Shown one piece after another: positions 1-8,603 of a stretch of DNA of 20,218 nt; within the stretch, counting starts at the first letter, position 1; each line of letters starts with the position of its first letter. Both the position numbers and the translations under genes were made by a program. Source of the DNA: CAYNYI01 sp964401455 (GTDB taxonomy: Bacteria; Fibrobacterota; OXYB2-FULL-49-7; CAYNYI01). A model generated the notes under the pieces. That model was not told where the DNA came from. It saw nothing but the letters and a program-made list of their open reading frames with translations, and ran no database searches. The DNA lies in the NCBI GenBank assembly GCA_964401455.1, contig CAYNYI010000056.1:1-20218 (forward strand), written 5' to 3'.

Positions 1-43
1 TGTTTACATGTGGTTTGCTGCGATCGAATTTCTCTTTCGCCAT
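1..43 (-). CDS. tuf: Elongation factor Tu, N-terminal fragment (runs off left edge)
   Basis: Only the first 14 codons are in the window. They read MAKEKFDRSKPHVN, the typical N-terminus of bacterial EF-Tu, the GTPase that delivers aminoacyl-tRNA to the ribosome. The ATG is at 43-41 and is preceded by an AAGGAG-type ribosome binding site about 7 bases upstream. Four tRNA genes lie directly upstream on the same strand, as in the enterobacterial tufB operon, which supports the identification. The G domain and the rest of the protein lie outside the window. Confidence 0.93.
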   Translation of the reverse strand, partial: MAKEKFDRSKPHVN

Positions 44-128
44 AAGTCTCTCCTTATTTTTATTTAGTACAAAATGTTATGTATTCAATCTGCTTTTCCG
101 GATTTCCGAAAATAGTCCTCGATAAAAA

Positions 129-202
<74 letters not shown>

Positions 203-339
203 CTGTATTCTTCCTCGCAAAAAATCAAAGAGTTACAACTTTCGGGGGTAGAATATATGATTTTATCCCGGAGAAAGTCAAACAAATAAAAACTAATATT
301 AATTTTCAGCGGAAGAGACCTGGACAAAAGAAAAAAGAA

Positions 340-412
340 AGCGGGTGATGAGATTCGAACTCACAACATCTACCTTGGAAGGGTAGAGCTCTAGCCATTG
401 AGCTACACCCGC
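340..412 (-). tRNA. tRNA-Gly (anticodon TCC)
   Basis: The minus strand gives the acceptor stem GCGGGTG/CATCCGC-type pairing, D arm GCTC...GAGC, anticodon stem-loop CTACC-CTTCCAA-GGTAG with anticodon TCC, and a T loop TTCGAAT. The discriminator is U, usual for glycine tRNAs. CCA is not encoded. It reads GGA (and probably GGG) glycine codons and is third of the four clustered tRNAs. Confidence 0.96.
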
Positions 413-478
413 TTTTAATTCAACTTCTGTCAACAGCGGTAAAAACGACAATCTGTCTCCCGCCGAGACAAAAAAATA

Positions 479-561
479 TGGGCAGAGATGGATTTGAACC
501 ATCGTAGGCTTACGCCAGCGGATTTACAGTCCGCCCCCTTTAACCACTCGGGCATCTACCC
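479..561 (-). tRNA. tRNA-Tyr (anticodon GTA)
   Basis: This is a class II tRNA of 83 bases with a long variable arm between the anticodon stem (GCGGA-CTGTAAA-TCCGC, anticodon GTA) and the T arm. The acceptor stem is GGGTAGA paired with TCTGCCC, with discriminator A at 479. A long variable arm with anticodon GTA is expected for bacterial tyrosine tRNA. CCA is not encoded. Confidence 0.96.
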
Positions 562-585
562 ATTTTTCAAAAACCGTTATAATTT

Positions 586-659
586 AGCCCGTGGACGGAT
601 TCGAACCGCCGACCAGCTGATTACAAATCAGCTGCTCTGGCCAACTGAGCTACACGGGC
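586..659 (-). tRNA. tRNA-Thr (anticodon TGT)
   Basis: First gene of the tRNA-tuf operon. Acceptor stem GCCCGTG pairs with CACGGGC, the anticodon stem-loop is GCTGA-TTTGTAA-TCAGC with anticodon TGT, and the T loop is TTCGAAT. The discriminator is U (586) and CCA is not encoded. Its 5' end is about 10 bases downstream of the predicted transcription start. Confidence 0.96.
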
Positions 660-675
660 AAATCAGCGTGTGCAG

Positions 676-704
676 AAAATAAAATATTCAATTATTATTG
701 TCAA
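676..704 (-). promoter_or_regulatory. Promoter of the tRNA-tuf operon
   Basis: On the minus strand a perfect -35 box TTGACA (704-699) is followed, after a 17-base spacer, by the -10 box TATTTT (681-676). Predicted transcription starts near 669, about 10 bases before tRNA-Thr(TGT). A near-consensus promoter this close to the first tRNA fits a highly expressed stable-RNA/translation operon. Confidence 0.75.
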
Positions 705-746
705 ATGTATTTTAAATTTTCCTATTGATTTAATCTATATTTTTGC

Positions 747-776
747 TTGACGCTTCTCTTAATAAGTGTATATATT
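747..776 (+). promoter_or_regulatory. Promoter of the outer-membrane-type protein gene
   Basis: TTGACG (747-752), an 18-base spacer and TATATT (771-776) lie about 44 bases upstream of the ATG at 820. It is divergent from the tRNA-tuf promoter, with the two -35 boxes about 43 bases apart. Confidence 0.6.
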
Positions 777-819
777 CATTTCCTCTTATCTATTTATCAC
801 TTAATTGGAAGGCGCAATT

Positions 820-1527
820 ATGAATAGTTATTTCATTAATGCTTCTCTATTAATAATGCTTCTTTTGTCCAATTCTTATTCGGCGTCTGCCGACTCTTCC
901 GCTGAATTAAAACAGGAAGCATACGAGGAGAAAAAAAACTTAAATGCCGCCTTTTTTTTTGGTCCATCTTTAAGAACCGGAACCCCTTCCGGAGCTGCCG
1001 GAGAAGACTACAAAGAATTTCTGGAAGAGCTTAACAGCGGATATGAATTCGCCGGGAGAGCCGTATATTTCCCTGAGGATGAACTCGGTATAGGGTTGGC
1101 GTTTTCAAATTACTTTTCAAATAATTCGGACAACAACATTATTTATGAAATTGACGGGACACAATATCTTGTCGATATTTCGGAAAAGGTAAGTATTGCC
1201 TCTTTGGGAATCGCCGGTATATATAAAAAGAGAGTGCCGGAATCTAAAAACATACTCTCCCTCTCCGCCACTTTAGGCTTCTCTTCCTTTTCGGATGAAA
1301 TAGATATTGGAGGTATATCAATGGAGGCCGCGGGGCTTTCTTTTTATTCGGAATTAGGAGCGGGAATGGACTTTAATATTTCAGAAGAACTTTACCTTAG
1401 CCTGGTCGCCGGACTTACTACAGGGTCTGTGGACGAGCTCAAGATTGAAGGGGAAACCTTAGAACTCACAAACCCGGAGAGTCTTATGCGCCTGTGGGTA
1501 AAAGCGGGAATCAGTCTGTGGAACTGA
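820..1527 (+). CDS. Secreted outer-membrane beta-barrel-like protein, unrecognised family
   Basis: The product is 235 residues. The chosen ATG at 820 has a GGAAGG-type ribosome binding site 7-8 bases upstream; an in-frame TTG at 805 has none. Residues 1 to about 25 form a signal peptide (MNSYF, a hydrophobic stretch LLIMLLL, then a small-residue SASA region). The mature part alternates short polar turns with amphipathic segments such as GIGLAFSNYF, SLSATLGFSSF, YSELGAGMDF, LSLVAGLTTG and WVKAGISLW. That pattern suits a small OmpA/OmpW-like eight-strand barrel. The last residue is Asn after an aromatic Trp, not the usual terminal Phe. It has its own promoter and overlaps the convergent gene by 17 bases. 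I do not recognise a specific family; the barrel call rests on the strand pattern. Confidence 0.7.
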   Translation: MNSYFINASLLIMLLLSNSYSASADSSAELKQEAYEEKKNLNAAFFFGPSLRTGTPSGAAGEDYKEFLEELNSGYEFAGRAVYFPEDELGIGLAFSNYFSNNSDNNIIYEIDGTQYLVDISEKVSIASLGIAGIYKKRVPESKNILSLSATLGFSSFSDEIDIGGISMEAAGLSFYSELGAGMDFNISEELYLSLVAGLTTGSVDELKIEGETLELTNPESLMRLWVKAGISLWN

Positions 1528-2665
1528 ATGAACTCATCTGTTCTTTAAGAATAGAATTATAGTTCTGTCCGAGTTTATTTGTTTTTGCGGCAAGCCTGTC
1601 GCAATATTTAAGAACTTCCCCAAAATCTTTGCTTTTAATATTCTGAATAAGTAGATTCAGAGATTGCGGATTCAGGATCTCGTTTGTGGAAATTTCAAAG
1701 TGAATATTTGGACGGTTCTTCACCCGATTTTGAATATCAACGCACATGAGCAGCATATCCATATAAACAGGTTCGGAGTACTTACGTGTACATATTTTTA
1801 CAGCTGAGGAAAGCTGATCTAAAAAGAACCGGCTGTTAAAAATATACTGCCGTTTTTCCTTGAATAAAGCAGAATCGTAATAATATTCACCCAGAACCTT
1901 TCCGGCATCGGTTTTTACGACAGATTTCGGAAATGGCGGTTTTTCCAGAAGCGGCGGGGGCTGAAGAATAAGCTGCTCGGTATTGGAAAGATCCACATCG
2001 CCTGTTTCCAGAACTTCAAGAGGCCTTTTCCGGACTGACATTTCCGACCCGGGTGCGGAAGCTTTTTCGGAAAGAGCTTCCTGAGGTGGAGCAGAAGAAA
2101 CCGTTTCTTTAACAGGCTTCTTCAGTTCTTCATTAGCCATTATAATGTTATATAGACCGCCGAGCACATCACCTTCGTTTTGCAAAAGCTCCTTTTGTAT
2201 CTTTGCGTCATCAGCTTTTAGTTCACTTTCCTTTTTCTCAAGTCTGTCCTTTTTGGCACTTAAAAACTTTATTTCCTGAATGCAATCCTTTAGTTCCTGT
2301 GATAACTGTGCGATTTCACGACCCTTGATTTTACGCTCATCAAGCAGGTCCAGGGAATGCTTGGAAATTTTGCTTATTTTTTCTTCCTTGAGCCGGACAG
2401 TATCAAGTTTCTCCTGATAATACTCAATTAAAAGATCAAGCGTCTCTGTTTCACCGGTTTTGGAATTTTTTTTAAGCAGCCAAAGTTCTTCAAGAGCCTT
2501 TTTGCTGTTTTCCTTCTCACGGTCGACAATAGACTCAGAAGTCTCAAATAGGTTTCCAGCTCCGCGCTGTGCTTTAGTATTTATTACCGCGCTGAAAATC
2601 CTGTTTCCTGAACGTTCCTGCCCGTTTTTATAGGCGGTTTCCCAGACTTTCTTTCCCGTATCCAT
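1511..2665 (-). CDS. Cytoplasmic coiled-coil protein of unknown function
   Basis: The product is 384 residues with no signal peptide or membrane segment. Residues about 45-175 are highly charged and rich in Lys, Glu and Leu with heptad spacing, so a long coiled coil is likely. Residues about 190-250 are a Pro/Ser/Glu-rich linker (for example LQPPPLLEKPPFPKS). Residues about 255-384 form a compact mixed domain starting near VLGEYYYDSALFKEKRQYIF. The ATG at 2665-2663 has a GGAAGG site 7 bases upstream and its own promoter. The layout (coiled coil, linker, globular end) is typical of structural or scaffold proteins. I do not recognise the family and assign no function. Confidence 0.75.
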   Translation of the reverse strand: MDTGKKVWETAYKNGQERSGNRIFSAVINTKAQRGAGNLFETSESIVDREKENSKKALEELWLLKKNSKTGETETLDLLIEYYQEKLDTVRLKEEKISKISKHSLDLLDERKIKGREIAQLSQELKDCIQEIKFLSAKKDRLEKKESELKADDAKIQKELLQNEGDVLGGLYNIIMANEELKKPVKETVSSAPPQEALSEKASAPGSEMSVRKRPLEVLETGDVDLSNTEQLILQPPPLLEKPPFPKSVVKTDAGKVLGEYYYDSALFKEKRQYIFNSRFFLDQLSSAVKICTRKYSEPVYMDMLLMCVDIQNRVKNRPNIHFEISTNEILNPQSLNLLIQNIKSKDFGEVLKYCDRLAAKTNKLGQNYNSILKEQMSSFSSTD

Positions 2666-2715
2666 AACAACCTTCCGGTTTTTATCTTTGTATCAAAACA
2701 TTATACCTAAAGTAT

Positions 2716-2744
2716 AAATTAAATTATACTCTTTTTATTGTCAA
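2716..2744 (-). promoter_or_regulatory. Promoter of the coiled-coil protein gene
   Basis: A perfect TTGACA (2744-2739) is followed by a 17-base spacer and TAATTT (2721-2716). Two exact TATAAT hexamers lie nearby (2728-2723 and 2705-2700) but at unsuitable distances from this -35 box, so the exact -10 is uncertain. The region lies between the end of the TPR gene and the coiled-coil gene, marking a transcription unit boundary. Confidence 0.5.
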
Positions 2745-2795
2745 CCGCTTTCATATGTTGCCGCAAAAGTAACCACATCAAAAGGTCTTCCCGTG

Positions 2796-3935
2796 TTATT
2801 CCGCGGAACTTCCGCATATCGCTATCATAGATTCGGCTTTATCTTTTCCGAAAATTTCTTCAACCTCTCCGGACAGAGAAATAACAGAATCCGGATATCC
2901 GTCTTTCCATAGAGATGCCTTATTTAACAGATCGAAAAAAGCTTCCTCCTCTTTATTAAGCAAAAGGATCCTGCAATACAGAGGAACCTGCCTTGGATCT
3001 TCCGAAAACCCCCGGCAAGACTCCGCAAAGCGCAGCGCCGACTGATACTCACCGCGGATAATCATTATTTCGAGCACGGAAGCGGCATATGACAAGTTTT
3101 CCGGCAAAAGCCGGCAGGCTTTTTTAAAGAAATACTCGGCTCTCAGGTACTCTCCTGTTAAGGTACACATACTTCCGGCCGAAGCGGAGGCATAAACATC
3201 ATCATTTTCTAACGACAATGATTTTTCATAAAAGGAAAGGGCTTTCTCCGGGTTATGCCGAGAATAAACATCCCCCATTCCCCTGTAGGCATCAGAAAAT
3301 TCCGGATCAAGATCAATGCATCTTTGAAAAGATACTGATGCCTCATGAGAGTCGCCGGCTCTAAGATACTCTGTACCCAGGTTATACCATGCCTCATGAT
3401 AATCAGGACGCCTTTCCACAGCCTTTCTGAAGGCATCTGCAGCAGCGGAAAATTCTTTTTTTCCGCCGAGAATCACACCGAGGTTATTATAAATCCCGGG
3501 ATCTTCGCTGTTTTCCAGGGCAAGATTTATATGAGACAAAGCTTCATCGGTATTGCCGGCCCTGAAAAGGACACCGGCAAGATTGTTGTGTAATTCCGGA
3601 TCATTAGGTTTCAAAGCAAGGGCGCTTTTGTATTCCGCGGCAGCGGCTTCAAACTTTCCTGACTCCTGAAGAACGATACCTTTATTAAAACGGAACCTGA
3701 AATCATTCGGATCCAATTCAGCGGCTTTTTCGAAAAGGCCGACCGCCAAATCCAAAGCCCCAAGATTGTATTTAAGAAGCGCTTTTAAAAAGAAAAATTC
3801 AGGGTCAGAATCCGCGCTGCCCTCAAGCGATTCAATTATAATCCGGGCACTTTCAAAATCGGAGGACGCGAGCAGCTCCGCTGCCTCGGCAAACGGGTTT
3901 TCTTTATTTTCAAGATGTTGCTTTTCTGAAGGCAT
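2796..3935 (-). CDS. TPR-repeat protein, last gene of the envelope transport operon
   Basis: The product is 379 residues from ATG 3935-3933. A TTG 48 bases further upstream would overlap the RND gene and is less likely. From about residue 20 the protein is a run of roughly nine tetratricopeptide repeats, seen as repeated W/Y-x2-LG, A-x3-F/Y-x-K/R-A-L and D-P patterns (NKGIVLQESGKFEAAAAEY; YNLGTEYLRAGDSHEASVSF; YRGMGDVYSRHNPEKALSFY). TPR solenoids mediate protein-protein contacts. There is no signal peptide, so a cytoplasmic or membrane-associated scaffold is likely. The start is 16 bases after the RND stop. The nearest SD-like GGGAG is about 21 bases from the ATG, suggesting translation coupled to the transporter gene. 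The partner is unknown. Confidence 0.85.
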   Translation of the reverse strand: MPSEKQHLENKENPFAEAAELLASSDFESARIIIESLEGSADSDPEFFFLKALLKYNLGALDLAVGLFEKAAELDPNDFRFRFNKGIVLQESGKFEAAAAEYKSALALKPNDPELHNNLAGVLFRAGNTDEALSHINLALENSEDPGIYNNLGVILGGKKEFSAAADAFRKAVERRPDYHEAWYNLGTEYLRAGDSHEASVSFQRCIDLDPEFSDAYRGMGDVYSRHNPEKALSFYEKSLSLENDDVYASASAGSMCTLTGEYLRAEYFFKKACRLLPENLSYAASVLEIMIIRGEYQSALRFAESCRGFSEDPRQVPLYCRILLLNKEEEAFFDLLNKASLWKDGYPDSVISLSGEVEEIFGKDKAESMIAICGSSAE

Positions 3936-3951
3936 GATTAAATATAATTCT

Positions 3952-6300
3952 TTATTCTCCCTGCATTGTATTGTCAGAACCAATATAACTTAGAACGGCC
4001 GGAAGAAGAAAAAGAGTGCCGACCGACGCCGTAAACATAGTGAATGCTATAAATACACCCAGTTTAACAAGAGGTATAAATGAGGAGAATAAAAGCACAA
4101 GAAATCCGGCCGCAACCGAAGTTGCGTTAAAGACAACAGCGTTACCTGTAAGCTTTATTGCGGAGCGCCAGTCATACCCTGCCGCCTGACCCAAAGAAGC
4201 ATGCCTCACGCCGTTAAGAAAATGTATTGAATAATCGACTCCGGTTCCAATCGCGACTCCGGCGATTATAGCGGTACCTACATCAAGGGGCATACCAGTT
4301 AATCCCATGATTCCGAAATTCATTATCACGGAAAAAGAAAGCGGAAGAACTGATAAAAGACCCCATTTCGCCGATCTGAAAACAAAAGAAGCGATTATAA
4401 AAACAGATATAACCGAAAAAAGAAGACTGCGTATCTGACCGGTAACGACCATTCTGTTTACGGCCATTGCCAACCGTGAGGTCCCGGCAAAAGAGATTTT
4501 CTCATCCGGAAATCTTTTTACGAGCCAGCCTTCTGCGGCATCTTTGATTCGCTTCAAAGTTCTTATGGAACTGTTTTTGAGCGTAACAATAACCCTGGAT
4601 TTGGAATAATCATATGAAACCACACTTTCCAGGTCTTCGGAATTTCCGTATAGAAGAAGATACTGCGAAATCAGGGGAGCTGACGGCGGTACGCTTTCAA
4701 AGCCTGCTTTCTCTGAATTCATCGCATAATGCATTCTCTTTACATAATCTGCAAAAGTCAAAACCATACCCACATCGCCGTCTGTCAAAAGAAATGTCTT
4801 AAAACTGTCAAGAACTTCCAGATACTGAGGCCTTTTGAAAAAATCCGGTTCAGCGCCGTCTATTGCCACTGCCATAGTTGTAGTTCCGCTGAATTTATCG
4901 TTTATCAACATATCAGACTTCTTGACAGAGCTTTCATCCCTGAAAAAATTAACGAGCACCATATCAGGATAAATTTTAAATGAAAAAAATATCGCGCCGA
5001 CCGCGATTAAACCGGAAAAGACAAAAACCGTAGATCTTCTTGCCACACACTTTTCTGCAATATTTATGAGCGTCGGTGTAAAATCAATCCCGGATTTTTT
5101 TCCGGCCTCCAGAGGATTTTTGGCTTTTTTAAAAAACGAATCAAAAAGGACGAGAGCCGCCGGAACAAAAATCAATGATACGGCAAAAGCGGCCAATGTA
5201 CCGAATGCCGTGAAAAGACCGAAATCTCTTATTGGAACGATATCGGAAGCGGCAAGTGAAAAAAATCCGGCAGCGGTAGTCATTGCCGCGGCGGCAACCG
5301 AAGTGCCGACCAAATTCAGTGAACTCTCTATGGCGGTTTTTGGATCTTTTCCTGAGTGCCTCAGATCCGTATAATGCTTTATTATATGAATTGAATAGGC
5401 GCTGGCAATGGCAACAAGAAGAACCGGAATTGCTGATGATATCAGAGATACAGGGACCTCAGCCAGAGCCATTATACCCATCGACCATATAACACTGATA
5501 AAAATTGCGATAAGGATTAGAGTGGAGGAAAAGAAGCTGCGCATCGAAATAAATAAAAATACGAAAACGACTGCGAAGACTACCGGAAGAAGCAGTTTTA
5601 TATCCCGAATGATATATTTATTTATCATCGCGGATACAAATGGCTCACCCGCAATATGCAGAGATACACCCGGTCCGAATTTAGAATCCTCCGCGACTTC
5701 TTTAACTTTATCCACCACACGCATCCATTCATCCGCGCTGAGTTCCGGCTTCAATTCCACGGCGATCATACAGGCTGATGAGTCCTTTGTCAAGAGGCTC
5801 CCCCTATAGTAATCCCAGGAAAAAGCACGCTCCATAAGAGCATACATTTCAGCAGAGTCGGAAGGGACTTTTTCCATAAGATTCCCTGTCTCCATTCCCC
5901 ATTCACTCCCGGAAATATAGGGAACTGTACTCAAACTCAGAACTTCCTCAATACATGAAATACGGTGGGAGCCGCCTTTATCACCTTCCGAAGCGGGGTC
6001 AGCCGGAATCTTTATTTTACGTAATCTGCCTGTAAGCCTGTCAACTTCTTTAAGAAAGTCTTTCCGAAAAATGTTATCTGTGAAAACACCTATCATTATC
6101 ATTTCCGCTTTACCGAATTCTTTATTCATGCGTTCATGCTCGACTTTGGCGGGATGATTTTCCGGGAGCATGTTCATCAGATCATTGTCTATTTTAAGAT
6201 CAGATACCCCTGAGCCCAAAATCAAGGTGATAACCACGACCGAAACTATAATAACATAGGGATTCTTAAATAAAAGCTTTATGAAATTCATTTTGCTCAT
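3952..6300 (-). CDS. RND-superfamily (MMPL-type) transporter
   Basis: The 782-residue inner-membrane protein has the duplicated RND layout. TM1 spans about 14-30, followed by a periplasmic loop 31-232 and TM2-6 at about 233-387. TM7 is at 423-441, the second periplasmic loop runs 442-622 and TM8-12 span about 623-772. The conserved TM4/TM10 motifs are visible as SAYSIHIIKHY (300-310) and GTGVDYSIHFL (685-695); the second carries the Asp associated with proton coupling. The SFVFRSAKWGLLSVLPLSFS segment is typical of MMPL/hydrophobe exporters. It follows the outer-membrane barrel gene by 15 bases. With the LolA-like and DUF1302-like partners upstream it probably moves a lipid or other hydrophobic molecule across the envelope. 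The cargo cannot be read from the sequence. Confidence 0.92.
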   Translation of the reverse strand: MSKMNFIKLLFKNPYVIIVSVVVITLILGSGVSDLKIDNDLMNMLPENHPAKVEHERMNKEFGKAEMIMIGVFTDNIFRKDFLKEVDRLTGRLRKIKIPADPASEGDKGGSHRISCIEEVLSLSTVPYISGSEWGMETGNLMEKVPSDSAEMYALMERAFSWDYYRGSLLTKDSSACMIAVELKPELSADEWMRVVDKVKEVAEDSKFGPGVSLHIAGEPFVSAMINKYIIRDIKLLLPVVFAVVFVFLFISMRSFFSSTLILIAIFISVIWSMGIMALAEVPVSLISSAIPVLLVAIASAYSIHIIKHYTDLRHSGKDPKTAIESSLNLVGTSVAAAAMTTAAGFFSLAASDIVPIRDFGLFTAFGTLAAFAVSLIFVPAALVLFDSFFKKAKNPLEAGKKSGIDFTPTLINIAEKCVARRSTVFVFSGLIAVGAIFFSFKIYPDMVLVNFFRDESSVKKSDMLINDKFSGTTTMAVAIDGAEPDFFKRPQYLEVLDSFKTFLLTDGDVGMVLTFADYVKRMHYAMNSEKAGFESVPPSAPLISQYLLLYGNSEDLESVVSYDYSKSRVIVTLKNSSIRTLKRIKDAAEGWLVKRFPDEKISFAGTSRLAMAVNRMVVTGQIRSLLFSVISVFIIASFVFRSAKWGLLSVLPLSFSVIMNFGIMGLTGMPLDVGTAIIAGVAIGTGVDYSIHFLNGVRHASLGQAAGYDWRSAIKLTGNAVVFNATSVAAGFLVLLFSSFIPLVKLGVFIAFTMFTASVGTLFLLPAVLSYIGSDNTMQGE

Positions 6301-6315
6301 TTACACCGATTTTGG

Positions 6316-7776
6316 TTAAAAAGAATATTTGAATTTCAGGTAAAAATTGTCGTTCCCGTCGAACTGCCCGAAAAAGGTATCCTTTTTTCCTTCAATCAGG
6401 TCATATCCAGAATATAACCAGAAAGCGTCTGAAATATTGTATTCGATCGAGGGTCTGAGGATATAGTCATCAGTACTAAGGCTGTATAAATTCATCATGG
6501 AAGCTTTCAACTTTTCCTGAAAGTATGTTCCCTCTATTAAAAAAGTAAGCGTATTGTCGTATTGCCGAAGAGGTTTTCCCATACCTCCTAGAAGCCCTTC
6601 TTTTTCGCTGAAGTCCAGGATCACCCTTTGTATAAACTGCATACTGACCATATAATCATTAAAACCCGAATAATCGGCACCGATCATATAATGGATATAA
6701 TCTTTTTTGACAGAACCGGAGGGCACGCTGTCAAGCTCTCCGCCTGTCTCCTTTTCAGCTGCTTTATACAAAGACTCAATACTGTCCTGAACTACGGAAT
6801 AGGCCTGGAAAAGCGGAATACCGGATGAATCAGCTATCGCCTCTGCGACTGAGGCCAGAGAATCCTCATCGGGAGTCAGCTCGGGAAGAGGTCTCACAGA
6901 AGCGAATACATCGTTTTTATAAACAGCTGCCTCTCCCCTTATTATAAACGAACTAACAGGCTTTGAGAATGTAAAACCGGAAACAGTAATATCCGGATAA
7001 AAAAACTCCGGCTCCCGGTACTGAGGTAAAGAAATTCCGAAAGACTCCAATCCCCTGAATATTTCCTTCATATCGCCGGAAGGTTCTGCTTCGCGGAACC
7101 TTAGAACCGGAAGATCAGAGTAAGTATTGAGAAACAATATTGAATAATCAGTATCCAGAAGAAACCCGGAAAGTCTTATTCCATACTCAAAATTTTCTGT
7201 ATGAGCCGAAGGTTTTGTTTTCGGTACTTCTATTCCGGTATTAGAACCCCCGAATACCCAATCGCCTTTTTCTGCTGTAATAGAAGGATAAAATTTGGGC
7301 ATAATTACCGCTTCAAGAGTCAAACCGGCAATATAATAATCAATTTTCGCCATTGGGACTGGTAAACGCATATCCTCAAATTCCGGCATCAGGAAAAGCC
7401 GAAGATCTTTGGGAGTAACTATATCTGTTATAAAAAGTCCGTCAGCTTTCCCCCATACGACCACCTGCCTGCCGATTCTTAGGTCTATGCTTTCATAGGA
7501 AATATCCATATAAAGTTCCTCAAGAGAAACCTCAAGAGAATCCTCATCTTCCCCTGAATTTATGTGCCGATCGATTATCTCCGCTGAAGCGGTAAAAGAG
7601 GCATAACGAGCACGCTTCTTCAATTCCAGATCCAGTTTATTCTCCAGGAGCATAATATCACTTTTGTCCTCTCCTGTCGCTCTTGTCGCGATATGGCTTC
7701 TCACAAAACCGGAGATAGAAGGGTCCTCCGCGACTGAACAAAAAATTGATATCACCAATAGAAAAGATATTCGCAT
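6316..7776 (-). CDS. Outer-membrane beta-barrel protein, DUF1302-like
   Basis: The product is 486 residues. The ATG at 7776-7774 sits 7 bases after a GAAGGAG site; an ATG four bases upstream is out of frame. A short signal peptide (residues 1-16, MRISFLLVISIFCSVA) precedes the mature chain. The N-terminal region has RIGRQVVVWGKADGLF (100-115) and DIVTPKDLR (118-126), a signature I associate with DUF1302/alginate-export-like barrels that sit beside RND pumps. The C-terminus ends FYLKFKYSF, with terminal Phe and alternating aromatic residues as in BAM-inserted barrels. Between the LolA-like and RND genes it is probably the outer-membrane component of the same pathway. Confidence 0.82.
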   Translation of the reverse strand: MRISFLLVISIFCSVAEDPSISGFVRSHIATRATGEDKSDIMLLENKLDLELKKRARYASFTASAEIIDRHINSGEDEDSLEVSLEELYMDISYESIDLRIGRQVVVWGKADGLFITDIVTPKDLRLFLMPEFEDMRLPVPMAKIDYYIAGLTLEAVIMPKFYPSITAEKGDWVFGGSNTGIEVPKTKPSAHTENFEYGIRLSGFLLDTDYSILFLNTYSDLPVLRFREAEPSGDMKEIFRGLESFGISLPQYREPEFFYPDITVSGFTFSKPVSSFIIRGEAAVYKNDVFASVRPLPELTPDEDSLASVAEAIADSSGIPLFQAYSVVQDSIESLYKAAEKETGGELDSVPSGSVKKDYIHYMIGADYSGFNDYMVSMQFIQRVILDFSEKEGLLGGMGKPLRQYDNTLTFLIEGTYFQEKLKASMMNLYSLSTDDYILRPSIEYNISDAFWLYSGYDLIEGKKDTFFGQFDGNDNFYLKFKYSF

Positions 7777-7801
7777 ACATCTTCTCCTTCTTAACCGGGA
7801 T

Positions 7802-8590
7802 TTAATAATCCGGAAGACCTTTTTTAAGCATCCTCTTTGTAAAAAACATGTCCCTTACGCCTGAATTATAGACAATATCATTAAATGTTAATTTTGTTTT
7901 GCGGTCTTTTTGAACATTTTCCATCACCATTCCTGTAACGGTCCAGAAACCGCCTATTTTCTTGATCCCGCTAGTGTTCATTTCTTTCAGAAACTCTCCG
8001 TCCTCGTCGAAAAATTTAACTTTAACGGGGAGATAGCTTTCTTTATCTATCCAGACTAATTTTCGAGAATACATGTAGTCCTCTTCCTTTGGAACAGATT
8101 CGATTTTGTAACAAAGTTTTTCACCGGCTTTTTCCTCTCCAAGCAGCTTATGAGTATCTTCATCGGGCTTTCTGTCCCCCATATCATCATAGGTAAACTC
8201 GGTTCCCATGAAATAGTCGCCTTTTGATGAAGATGAGATCCTCCTGATTCTGCCGAGCGCAGGAAGGAAAAGCCATTGGTCATCATCTTTTCCAGGGTCG
8301 TTATAAGTCCAGTTTAAGAAACCGGTCCCCTCAACATCCGCAGGAGATTTGAATGTCATTAAAGTCTTTTCTCCTTCATCAGATTCTTTAAACGCGGAAA
8401 CAACTTTTCTCTCACGGATATGCCCGTTACGGTCGATGAGCTCCATTTTAATTATAGATTTCCTGGTCTTACCCTGAGGGACAGCATCTGACTTTTTCAT
8501 TATATCAAGTCCGGAAAGGGAAGCAGAGAAAGTCAGTGAAACAGAAATCAGAACCAATAATACCGCCGCTGTTTTTTTTATGTTACTCAT
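7802..8590 (-). CDS. LolA-like periplasmic outer-membrane lipoprotein-sorting family protein
   Basis: The product is 262 residues. Residues 1 to about 23 are a cleavable signal peptide. The mature protein carries the conserved block GTGFLNW (88-94), DQWLFLPALGRIRR (104-117) and SKGDYFMGTEFTYDDM (122-137), which I recognise from the LolA-like family annotated 'outer membrane lipoprotein-sorting protein' next to MMPL transporters. The fold is expected to be an open barrel that binds a lipid in the periplasm. A strong GGGAGG site lies 5 bases before the ATG. The start is 13 bases after the stop of the RND remnant, preserving an ancestral transporter-carrier pairing. Confidence 0.88.
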   Translation of the reverse strand: MSNIKKTAAVLLVLISVSLTFSASLSGLDIMKKSDAVPQGKTRKSIIKMELIDRNGHIRERKVVSAFKESDEGEKTLMTFKSPADVEGTGFLNWTYNDPGKDDDQWLFLPALGRIRRISSSSKGDYFMGTEFTYDDMGDRKPDEDTHKLLGEEKAGEKLCYKIESVPKEEDYMYSRKLVWIDKESYLPVKVKFFDEDGEFLKEMNTSGIKKIGGFWTVTGMVMENVQKDRKTKLTFNDIVYNSGVRDMFFTKRMLKKGLPDY

Positions 8591-8603
8591 TTTTCCTCCC
8601 TCG

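Noticed and set aside
44..128. Hairpin-like TTTTCCGGATTTCCGAAAA between tRNA-Thr(GGT) and tuf
   Set aside because: The arms leave only a two-base loop and a bulge, so a stable hairpin or riboswitch is not supported.
488..682. Open frame across the tRNA-Tyr and tRNA-Thr genes
   Set aside because: It is a spurious translation of the complement of two tRNA genes; such frames are a common annotation artefact.
3936..3983. TTG start at 3983 for the TPR gene, giving a 16-residue extension
   Set aside because: It would overlap the end of the transporter gene by 32 bases, has no ribosome binding site, and adds a sequence unlike the rest of the protein.
5066..5809. Plus-strand frames opposite the RND transporter gene
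   Set aside because: Antisense to a full-length transporter with clear motifs; the translations are low-complexity and overlap each other in different frames.
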